Assembly (NCBI GenBank): GCA_039714715.1
Contig: JBDLIU010000046.1
Coordinates: forward strand, 1 to 21,837
Direction: 5' to 3'
Source: S012-113 sp039714715
GTDB taxonomy: Bacteria > Bacteroidota > Bacteroidia > Cytophagales > Cyclobacteriaceae
Length of the DNA stretch: 21,837 nucleotides
Part shown: in pieces, positions 15,124 to 21,673 of the stretch
Position numbering within the stretch: the stretch's first letter is position 1
Layout of the letters: each line of letters opens with the position of its first letter
Notes under the pieces: generated by a model
The model's database searches: none
Told to the model about the DNA's origin: nothing
What the model saw: only the letters and a program-made list of their open reading frames with translations
Made by a program: the position numbers and the translations under genes

Positions 15124-17301
15124 ATGCTAAGAATTAAAAGACATATCATATTTATCATAATTCTGTATCTGGGTGTTGATACGGCATTTGCACAGCGAAG
15201 TATTGCAGACCTGTTTGTGAGCAATAGCTTAAAGGGTGATGAAATGTTTGATGATTTCTATTACGAAGAAGCCATCCGGTATTATAAACTGGCTTTAAAA
15301 AAGGATGGAAATAATCAGGCATTGAAATTAAAAATTGCCGAAAGCTACAGGAAGATGAATGACTATAATTCATCGTTGTATTGGTTTGACCAGGTTTTTA
15401 GTGGCGATAATGAGGCAGGTGAGCCCATTGACCATTACCATTATGCCGAAGTACTGGTTAGTGCCACCAGGTATGATGAAGCTTTGGATTGGTTCGAAAG
15501 ATATAAAGAGATGTCTCCGGATGATTCCAGGGGATATCGAAAGGTTAATGGACTTCAAGACTTATCCTATTTTTATCGTGACAGCCTGTCTATTGCTATA
15601 GAGAACATCTCATTTAATACAGAATATGATGAACTGGCAGCCAGGCCTTTTAATGATAAACTGGTCTTTTTAAGTGCAAGAGAGTCCAATGCGTTAATTG
15701 ATCACGATTATTTACGAGAATTAGATTTGTTTGATATCTATTCTGTTAAATATGATTCAGCAGCAGGGTGGGAGAACCCTGAGCGATATGATCGTACAAC
15801 AAACTCCAATTATCATGAAGGGCCATTAGCATTCTATAACGGGAAGGACCAGATAATATTAACAAGAAATAACCTTCGGGACGGTAAACCTGTTTTAAAC
15901 TCTAATGGCGAGGTCACTTTACAATTATTCACTGCAAAAAAAACCGGAGAGGTGTGGTCTGAGCCTAAACTCTTGTCTCTTAATAATCCGGAATATTCAT
16001 TTGTGCAACCCAGTTTAAGTGCGAATAATGATACACTTTATTATGCGTCTAATATGGATGGTGGATTTGGAGGGTATGATATTTATAGAAGTGTATGGGA
16101 AAATAATGATTGGTCAGATCCGATTAATATGGGACCTGAGATCAATACTGAGGGAAATGAATTATATCCTTATTTTATTAAAGACAGGCTGTTTTTCTCA
16201 TCTAATGGTCATGCCGGAATTGGTGGGTTAGATGTTTTTAAAGCATTTATGCTGGATGGTAAAGTTCAAGTGGTTACTAATGTTGGGTATCCTATTAATT
16301 CTAGTTATGATGATTTTTCCTTCTTAATTAATAATGACTGTTCGACAGGAATGCTGACTTCCAACAGAATTGAAGGTAAAGGCAATGATGACATATATAC
16401 ATTTACAATCAGTAACAGGGTACTTACCGGTAGAGTAGCACAGGAACAAGATGGTAACTTTATATCCGATGCCCTGGTTAACCTGTATCAGGATAGTATA
16501 TTGATAGGTTCAGTTAGAACCGATGAGGATGGCCTTTTCGGTATGCGATTACCACTTAATTCAGAATTTGAAGTTGAAGTTAGCAAGGCGGGTTATTTTT
16601 CTTCTGATCCGATAGGAATCTCAACACTGGAAAAAGTTATTGATCTGGATACGATAAAAATAGCGCTTTATAAGCATGATCTTTTTGCTCATGGTAGAAT
16701 CCTGAATAATGAAACTCAGTCGCTCATGCCTGATGTGCGAGTTATCCTGCATAATTTAACTGACAATGAGTTAGATACAATTTTCACCAATGAATCCGGT
16801 ACGTATAACTTCGTAATCAAACCTAATAAGGACTATAGTATTTGGGCAGGCAAATCAGGGTTCCTCGTTAATGGAGTCGACTTTAATTCGCATAATTTCT
16901 TTAAAGGCGTGATTGAAAACGATATCGTGATGGAGCTGGAGTATGAAAAGAAAAGCGTAGTTCACTTCGAATATGATAAATACAATATCAAATCGCAAGA
17001 CTTTACGATTCTTGAGAAGGTGGCTAAAGCAATGAGAAATACCTCAAGACAACTCGTAATAAGTGCGTTTGCCGATGCAAGAGGCACAGTGGAGTATAAT
17101 CAAAAGCTGTCTGATAAAAGAGCTGCTGCAATAGAAAACTATTTTCTTGCCAAGGGAATTGACAAATCTCGGATAGTCGCCAGGGGCTTTGGCGAAACAT
17201 TGATACTCAACCGTTGTTCAGATGGTGTTAGCTGTAAAGAAATTGAGCACTCTAAAAACAGGCGGGCAGAGATAAAGATTGAAGGGTCTACTGTGAAATA
17301 G
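15124..17301 (+). CDS. PorE-like TPR / beta-propeller / OmpA periplasmic protein (copy 2)
   Basis: 725 residues; signal peptide 1-23 (TAFA), no lipobox. TPR-like helices ~33-128; PD40-type propeller blades ~230-425 (YYASNMDGGFGGYDIY, FFSSNGHAGIGGLDVF); two carboxypeptidase-regulatory-like domains (~433-500 and ~520-605); OmpA C-terminal domain ~611-725. That domain starts with a regular VHFEYDKYNI strand and has DARG (D651) and NQKLSDKRA (R666) for peptidoglycan contact. It is longer than the first copy because it has one more regulatory-like domain. Probably a periplasmic scaffold joining the neighbouring SprF/adhesin pair to peptidoglycan, by analogy with T9SS PorE. The stop codon runs straight into a 7-bp repeat array. 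Confidence 0.88.
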   Translation: MLRIKRHIIFIIILYLGVDTAFAQRSIADLFVSNSLKGDEMFDDFYYEEAIRYYKLALKKDGNNQALKLKIAESYRKMNDYNSSLYWFDQVFSGDNEAGEPIDHYHYAEVLVSATRYDEALDWFERYKEMSPDDSRGYRKVNGLQDLSYFYRDSLSIAIENISFNTEYDELAARPFNDKLVFLSARESNALIDHDYLRELDLFDIYSVKYDSAAGWENPERYDRTTNSNYHEGPLAFYNGKDQIILTRNNLRDGKPVLNSNGEVTLQLFTAKKTGEVWSEPKLLSLNNPEYSFVQPSLSANNDTLYYASNMDGGFGGYDIYRSVWENNDWSDPINMGPEINTEGNELYPYFIKDRLFFSSNGHAGIGGLDVFKAFMLDGKVQVVTNVGYPINSSYDDFSFLINNDCSTGMLTSNRIEGKGNDDIYTFTISNRVLTGRVAQEQDGNFISDALVNLYQDSILIGSVRTDEDGLFGMRLPLNSEFEVEVSKAGYFSSDPIGISTLEKVIDLDTIKIALYKHDLFAHGRILNNETQSLMPDVRVILHNLTDNELDTIFTNESGTYNFVIKPNKDYSIWAGKSGFLVNGVDFNSHNFFKGVIENDIVMELEYEKKSVVHFEYDKYNIKSQDFTILEKVAKAMRNTSRQLVISAFADARGTVEYNQKLSDKRAAAIENYFLAKGIDKSRIVARGFGETLILNRCSDGVSCKEIEHSKNRRAEIKIEGSTVK

Positions 17302-17390
17302 ACACTAGATATGAGACATTAGACGCTAGACTTTTTCTTCACCTTCCAACTTTGAACTTTAAGCTTCAAACTTCGAGCTTCGAACTTTTA
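17300..17390. repeat. Second 7-bp tandem repeat array, 13 units in one phase
   Basis: Units: AGACACT, AGATATG, AGACATT, AGACGCT, AGACTTT, two diverged units (TTCTTCA, CCTTCCA), then ACTTTGA, ACTTTAA, GCTTCAA, ACTTCGA, GCTTCGA, ACTTTTA. All 13 keep the same 7-bp phase over 91 bp. The first half resembles the AGACRAT array at 1963-2081; the second half is an ACTTYRA-type. It fills the whole gap between the convergent OmpA-family and regulator genes and touches both stop codons. No clear terminator is visible here. Confidence 0.8.
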
Positions 17391-18086
17391 ACCACATTTA
17401 CAGATGGTATCCAACCTAAGGCTGTCGAGAATTTCTACCTGATGTCCTTTAGTCTTTATTAGCTCCTGCTCCTTAAACTCAGTCATTAGCCTTGAAATAC
17501 TCTCAGGTGAGGTAGCAATCATATCAGCCATATCTTTTCTTGAAATAGTTAGCTGGAATGGATTAGCATCATATAAGGTATTGCTCATAAAGAGTAACAA
17601 TTCTGCAAACCTGCCATTGATCTGCTTTTGTGTGAGCGAGTACATGCGGTCAAAAGCATGCAACAGGTTGTTATTAAGCGTTTCTATAATACCTTTTGCA
17701 AATTCAGAATTTTCAATAACCAGGTCTCTGAATACATTAATGTCTTTCAGGCAGACCTCAACATCCGTTAATGCCTCGGCAGAGAAAGGGAAGACATCCT
17801 CACCATAAAGAGCCTGTACACCCACGAATTGGCCAGGTCTTGCTATTCTTAAAATAGTAACATGATCATCACTTTCCTGGAATACTTTCACAAAACCCTT
17901 TCTGATATAAATCACATTCGACATAAACATACCCTGCTTCGCCAGCAGTTCACCTTTCTTAAAGATTAATTCAGTCCTGTGATCATCAACCCTGTTCATT
18001 TGTGCTTCAGTTAGCTTTTTAAAGGGTTCGGACATGTATTTGCAAGTAGTGCAAATGAGCTTGGTGTAATCTTTGGTCAATGCCAT
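17388..18086 (-). CDS. Crp/Fnr-family transcriptional regulator
   Basis: 232 residues. N-terminal cyclic-nucleotide-binding-type beta-barrel (~22-120), dimerisation helix (~128-155) and winged HTH (~156-225). The recognition helix SPESISRLMTEF has the E-x-x-S-R pattern (E195, S198, R199) seen in FNR rather than the RE-x-x-x-R of CRP. Cysteines: an N-terminal CTTC pair (C12, C15), C112 in a position resembling FNR Cys122, and a C-terminal C229-K-C231. This could bind a metal or Fe-S cluster, or sense thiols or sulfane sulfur, but the third N-terminal FNR cysteine is missing. The gene is divergent from the rhodanese/porin set and has a TGTGA-N6-TCACA site in its own leader, so autoregulation and control of the neighbours are likely. 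The CNB effector contacts are not evident. Confidence 0.88.
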   Translation of the reverse strand: MALTKDYTKLICTTCKYMSEPFKKLTEAQMNRVDDHRTELIFKKGELLAKQGMFMSNVIYIRKGFVKVFQESDDHVTILRIARPGQFVGVQALYGEDVFPFSAEALTDVEVCLKDINVFRDLVIENSEFAKGIIETLNNNLLHAFDRMYSLTQKQINGRFAELLLFMSNTLYDANPFQLTISRKDMADMIATSPESISRLMTEFKEQELIKTKGHQVEILDSLRLDTICKCG

Positions 18087-18106
18087 GATATAAAGTTACG
18101 TAATAC

Positions 18107-18124
18107 ATGTGATACACATCACAT
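18107..18124. promoter_or_regulatory. Perfect CRP/FNR-type operator
   Basis: ATGTGAT (18107-18113), ACAC, ATCACAT (18118-18124): an exact inverted repeat containing TGTGA-N6-TCACA, the consensus for CRP-type proteins, and GTGAT-N4-ATCAC, one base per half-site from the FNR box. It lies between the regulator's predicted -7 box (18135) and its ATG (18086), at about +4 to +21, where a bound protein would repress. Confidence 0.75.
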
Positions 18125-18134
18125 TTTTCAGTGT

Positions 18135-18165
18135 CAAAGTTAATTTTTAAAAGTGATCAACCCAA
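18135..18165 (-). promoter_or_regulatory. Promoter of the Crp/Fnr regulator
   Basis: On the minus strand: TTG (18165-18163), a 20-nt spacer, then TAACTTTG (18142-18135). Sequence and spacing both fit the Bacteroidota TTTG/TAnnTTTG promoter, with a ~42-nt leader to the ATG at 18086. Confidence 0.65.
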
Positions 18166-18178
18166 TGACAAAAATCAG

Positions 18179-18207
18179 TTTCAATGTTAAAACGCATAAT
18201 ATTTTTG
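18179..18207 (+). promoter_or_regulatory. Putative promoter of the rhodanese-porin-rhodanese set
   Basis: TATTTTTG (18200-18207) is a full match to TAnnTTTG; TTTC (18179-18182) stands 17 nt upstream as an imperfect -33 box. This predicts a ~195-nt leader before the ATG at 18410. The CRP/FNR-type site is centred about 97 bp upstream of the expected start. The 323-bp gap 18087-18409 otherwise holds the inverted repeat at 18294-18320 and no convincing gene. Confidence 0.4.
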
Positions 18208-18293
18208 CAGTGTCGGAAAAGCAATTCTATAGCTACTCTGATCGGTCACATTTACTAACAAAAATACAATGCGTATGTAAAAGTTCGGGTGAA

Positions 18294-18320
18294 ATAGGTG
18301 CGTAAAATTTTACCGCCTAT
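18294..18320. repeat. Inverted repeat in the long leader of the rhodanese gene
   Basis: GTAAAATTTTAC (18302-18313) is a perfect 12-bp palindrome. It is flanked by ATAGG (18294-18298) and CCTAT (18316-18320), which pair across it, giving a 27-bp imperfect inverted repeat about 90 bp before the ATG at 18410. It could be a regulator site or an RNA hairpin. Confidence 0.5.
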
Positions 18321-18409
18321 CAAAAAACAAGAACGCATGAAAACCAGAGCTCATGCAAATCAAGAAATTAAAATCGGTTTAATAAAAACAAAAATCAAAA
18401 CAATCAAAA

Positions 18410-19432
18410 ATGAAAAAGTTAACAAAAATGATGCTATGGATGGCCATTCTGCCATTCTTACTAGTGGTAAGTTGTAAAGACGATGATCCATTACCAGAGG
18501 ATCCGTTCACGATTTTGGCAGATCATTTGATCGCCAATAACTTGGATTTACCTGATATGATTGCTACAGGTTGGGTAACTGCCCGTCCTGCAACAGCAGG
18601 TGAAGTAGATGGTTTTTTAAGCACACGTTATGTAATAGACATACGTTCAGCAGCAGATTATGCTAAAGGCCATATTGCTGGAGCTGTTAACTCCACACTT
18701 GCTGGTGTTCTTACAGAAGCAGAGAATGCTGGTGACAAGCAGATATTAGTGGTTTGCTACACAGGACAAGGGGCTGGCCATGGTGTTGTTGCTCTAAGGT
18801 TAAGTGGTTATACTGATGCTCAAGTACTTAAATGGGGTATGAGTGGTTGGAGTAATAATATTGATGGAAACCAAGATGGTGATTTTGAAGATCCAGAGGA
18901 TATCGTATTCGATAAATGGACAGGTGGTACTTCGTCTGCAGCTGTAGGTCATGCTAATTGGACAACTGATGCAACAGCAACTGTAGAAACTTTTGAATAC
19001 CCTACAATTACTTCAACTAGTTCAGATGCAGCGGCTATCCTCGAAGCACGAGTTGCAGCAATGTTACAAGCTGGCTTTAAAGGATTACCTTCCAGTGATA
19101 TATATGGTACCCCTACCAATTATCATATTAATAATTTTTGGGATGAGGATGCTGTAACTAAATATGGCCATATTGATGGTGCTTACCGAATTAAACCTTT
19201 GTCACTTGAAGGTGGTGAATTAAAGTATTTAGATCCGGATGCAACTGTTATTAATTACTGCTGGACCGGACAAACATCGTCTATGATTACAGCATATCTT
19301 AATGTTATAGGATATACTGCCCAGAGTTTAAAGTTTGGTGCCAACGGAATGATCAATAGTGAGCTTGATGCAACAGTTCATGCGAAATATATCTGGCATA
19401 CACCTGGTACAGATTACCCAGTTGTACAATAA
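18410..19432 (+). CDS. Lipoprotein with two rhodanese-like domains
   Basis: 340 residues. The lipoprotein signal peptide ends at LVVSC (C22), followed by KDDD, a charge pattern like the Bacteroidota surface-export signal, so outer-surface display is possible. Rhodanese domain 1 (~45-150): DIRSAADYAKGHIAGAVN, then loop C116-Y-T-G-Q-G-A. Domain 2 (~205-325): KYGHIDGAYRI, then loop C284-W-T-G-Q-T-S. Both keep the nucleophilic cysteine that carries persulfide; the second domain lacks a clear D-x-R motif before its GH segment. Between them, an acidic Asp/Asn-rich loop (D152-G-N-Q-D-G-D) looks like a calcium site. Probably a sulfurtransferase in the envelope, with the porin and another rhodanese downstream and a Crp/Fnr regulator divergent. 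Substrate unknown. Confidence 0.85.
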   Translation: MKKLTKMMLWMAILPFLLVVSCKDDDPLPEDPFTILADHLIANNLDLPDMIATGWVTARPATAGEVDGFLSTRYVIDIRSAADYAKGHIAGAVNSTLAGVLTEAENAGDKQILVVCYTGQGAGHGVVALRLSGYTDAQVLKWGMSGWSNNIDGNQDGDFEDPEDIVFDKWTGGTSSAAVGHANWTTDATATVETFEYPTITSTSSDAAAILEARVAAMLQAGFKGLPSSDIYGTPTNYHINNFWDEDAVTKYGHIDGAYRIKPLSLEGGELKYLDPDATVINYCWTGQTSSMITAYLNVIGYTAQSLKFGANGMINSELDATVHAKYIWHTPGTDYPVVQ

Positions 19433-19442
19433 TGATTTTATA

Positions 19443-19544
19443 CGAGCTTAAAAGTCACAAGTTTGCTCAACCTAGTGTTGACTTACGAGTGGTGACCGAT
19501 TAGCTCGAGCACTGGAGCCGGTGGGGTGCACCCGCACCCCCCGG
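19443..19544 (+). terminator. Structured spacer with GC-rich terminator-like hairpin
   Basis: CCGG-T-GGGGTGC (19518-19529) pairs with GCACCCC-CCGG (19534-19544): 11 bp, one bulged T, ACCC loop, then TTTATTT. Upstream, CGAGCT (19443-19448) can pair with AGCTCG (19502-19507), and inside it AAGTCA (19452-19457) with TGACTT (19479-19484). The hairpin ends 24 nt before the porin ATG. It may be a partial terminator or attenuator, or it may protect the upstream mRNA. Confidence 0.6.
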
Positions 19545-19568
19545 TTTATTTAAATGTAAAGAAACAAA

Positions 19569-20672
19569 ATGAAAAGAATTCTAATTATACTTTCCCTGAT
19601 AGCGTTTACCTTCGTGCTTAGTAATAATACCCTTGCACAGGGTTGCGATGCCCCTTCAAGTGATGAAGGTGTTCAGGTTTTTGGTTACGTTCAAGCAGAA
19701 TCAAGAACCTATTTTACGGAAGAGCCAACTTCAAGTTTTGCATTCCGTAGAGCAAGATTGGGAGTTATGGGTAACATTCCTTACGATTTCAGCTATTATG
19801 TATTGCTGGAAACCAGTCCTTTTATGAGTCCAGAAACTAAGGCACCATTCTTGCTTGATGCATTTATAAGTTATACACGATATAAATATTTCAAAGTGTC
19901 TGTAGGTTCTTTTAAATATCGATTTGGAAATGAATTAAGTATGCCTTGTAATGGTTTATACACAATTAATAGATCTAAATCTGTTGATGTACTTACAGGT
20001 GGATTAACAGGCAAAAATCGGGATATAGGAATCATGTTCCTTGGAGGAGACAAATCAACTAAACTTCAGTATTTTGTTTCATTAACAAACGGATATGGTT
20101 TATTAAAAACTGACTCGGTTAATTTATTAGATGCTTATGCACTATCTGGCAGGGTAGTTTTTCAGCCTATTGAAGGACTTTCTTTAGGAGCAAGTTATCG
20201 TAAGATGATTAACCCTCCTATGGATGCATCTATTGAAACCGGTGACGTTAAAAATAGATTTGGTTTTGATGCACAATATAAGTTTAGAGAATTAACCATA
20301 ATAGGAGAATATATTCATGGAGTTGATGATGGTTCCTACATGGCTTCAGGAGGAGGTTGTGGTGGTGATGCACCTGTATATGCTATAGGTACTCAAACTG
20401 CAAATGCTTTTTATGGGACTTTGGCCTACAAGTGGAGAAATTTCGAGCCTGTTTATAAGTTAGAAAACTACCTTAGATTGACTGAAAAAGAAGGTGGTAT
20501 AACATCCGAGGAGTCAGATCTTTGGCAGACTATAGGCTTGAACTATTACCCAAACGACTGGACAAGAATTCAATTGAATTATTTATATAAAGCAGAGAAA
20601 TCAGATAATATTCTGGTTCCAGCAGAAGTAAAGAACGATGCTCTGTTAATACAATTACAGGTTAAATTTTAA
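19569..20672 (+). CDS. Outer-membrane porin (OprO/OprP-like)
   Basis: 367 residues; signal peptide 1-~24 (NNTLAQ). The mature protein is beta-strand-rich with alternating hydrophobic residues throughout, begins with VFGYVQAESRTYF, and has the porin O/P-type segment FAFRRARLGVMGNIPYDFSYYV (the RRARLG turn). It ends LLIQLQVKF with a C-terminal Phe, as expected for a trimeric-type outer-membrane barrel. A cysteine/glycine loop GGGCGGDAP near residue 265 is unusual. Members pass anions or small solutes. Lying between two rhodanese genes, it may admit an anionic sulfur compound such as thiosulfate; that is inference from context only. The ATG follows the GC-rich hairpin by 24 nt; the next gene starts 11 bp after its stop. 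Confidence 0.75.
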   Translation: MKRILIILSLIAFTFVLSNNTLAQGCDAPSSDEGVQVFGYVQAESRTYFTEEPTSSFAFRRARLGVMGNIPYDFSYYVLLETSPFMSPETKAPFLLDAFISYTRYKYFKVSVGSFKYRFGNELSMPCNGLYTINRSKSVDVLTGGLTGKNRDIGIMFLGGDKSTKLQYFVSLTNGYGLLKTDSVNLLDAYALSGRVVFQPIEGLSLGASYRKMINPPMDASIETGDVKNRFGFDAQYKFRELTIIGEYIHGVDDGSYMASGGGCGGDAPVYAIGTQTANAFYGTLAYKWRNFEPVYKLENYLRLTEKEGGITSEESDLWQTIGLNYYPNDWTRIQLNYLYKAEKSDNILVPAEVKNDALLIQLQVKF

Positions 20673-20683
20673 ATATAAGATAG

Positions 20684-21544
20684 ATGATGAAAGTGATGAA
20701 GTTTGCAATGGCCTTTGCGTTTGTACTGATAACCTCGTTATCAGCGCTTCAAGCTCAGGATGTTATTCAACCAAAAGATCTGATAAAGATCATGAACAAG
20801 CCTACTACTGTTATTGTTTCAGCTAGGACGGCAGATGATTACAAGCAGGTACATGTTACCAAAGCTGTACATGTAGATCATAACGATTTATATGGTGACA
20901 ATACAATGCTGCTTCCAGCAGCAGAGATTGCTAAGAAATTGGGTGCCAAGGGAATCAGCGAATCAAAAAAGATTGTTCTTTATGATGAGGGTTCTCAAAA
21001 GTATTCCGGAAGAATGTATTGGATATTGAAGTACCTGGGAGCCAAAGATGTGGTTATCCTTAATGGAGGAATGCCTGCATGGAAAGCAGCACGTAAGCCT
21101 GTTACAAGGTCTGTGCCTCCAGTAAAAGCTACTACTTTTAATGTTTCAATCAATCCAAAGTACCTGGCAAATATGGGTGAAGTTAAGAAGGCAACAGGAA
21201 GCTCTTCTTATATCATAGTAGATGCAAGAACTCCGGAAGAGTTTAACGGCACAAAGGATGATGCTACCCTTAACAGGACCGGACATATACCTTCAGCAGT
21301 AAATATTAACTATGAAACTTTGCTGAATAATGGTAAGCTTAAGTCGAATGATGAAATACAAGCCATTTTCTCAAAGAATGGTGTGTCTAAAGATAAAACT
21401 GTAATAGTTTATTGTAAAACCAGTGTAAGAGCGGGTATTTTATTCCATACCCTAACATCGGCACTTGAATACCCCAACGTAAAGGTTTATGATGGGGCAT
21501 ATCTTGAGTGGCAAAAATCTTCATCCAACGAGATTGGACGATGA
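20684..21544 (+). CDS. Periplasmic sulfurtransferase, tandem rhodanese
   Basis: 286 residues with a signal peptide (SALQAQ, ~1-25; Met1, Met2 or Met5 could start). Classical two-domain thiosulfate sulfurtransferase layout. The N-terminal domain is catalytically dead, with VLYDEGSQKYSGRMYW (D101 in place of Cys, as normal for the N-domain of these enzymes). The C-terminal domain is active, with VDARTPEEF (179-187), GHIPSAVNINY and loop C244-K-T-S-V-R-A. The DGAYLEW near the end matches the conserved DGSWxEW. It should take sulfane sulfur from a donor such as thiosulfate onto C244 and pass it to an acceptor in the periplasm; donor and acceptor are not identifiable. It starts 11 bp after the porin and is followed by a strong terminator, so it is the last gene of the set. 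Confidence 0.88.
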   Translation: MMKVMKFAMAFAFVLITSLSALQAQDVIQPKDLIKIMNKPTTVIVSARTADDYKQVHVTKAVHVDHNDLYGDNTMLLPAAEIAKKLGAKGISESKKIVLYDEGSQKYSGRMYWILKYLGAKDVVILNGGMPAWKAARKPVTRSVPPVKATTFNVSINPKYLANMGEVKKATGSSSYIIVDARTPEEFNGTKDDATLNRTGHIPSAVNINYETLLNNGKLKSNDEIQAIFSKNGVSKDKTVIVYCKTSVRAGILFHTLTSALEYPNVKVYDGAYLEWQKSSSNEIGR

Positions 21545-21584
21545 TTTTTTAAGTTTATAACCTATTGGTTTAGGTTGAATTTTT

Positions 21585-21629
21585 AGAACCCTGACTTCCG
21601 CCAGCTGGCGGAACGTCAGGGTTCTTTTT
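21585..21629 (+). terminator. Very strong intrinsic terminator
   Basis: AGAACCCTGAC (21585-21595) pairs with GTCAGGGTTCT (21615-21625). Inside is the perfect 18-bp palindrome TTCCGCCAGCTGGCGGAA (21596-21613). One C (21614) bulges, and TTTTT follows. This gives a ~20-bp stem 40 bp after the last rhodanese stop. Confidence 0.9.
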
Positions 21630-21673
21630 ATAAATTAACTATTTTTATAAACTCCTCACTAAACCTATTATAC

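Noticed and set aside
18338..18481. 47-codon ORF in the rhodanese leader, overlapping its start in another frame
   Set aside because: Lys/Ile-rich with no signal or domain; it ends inside the real gene. It could be a leader peptide but nothing supports it.
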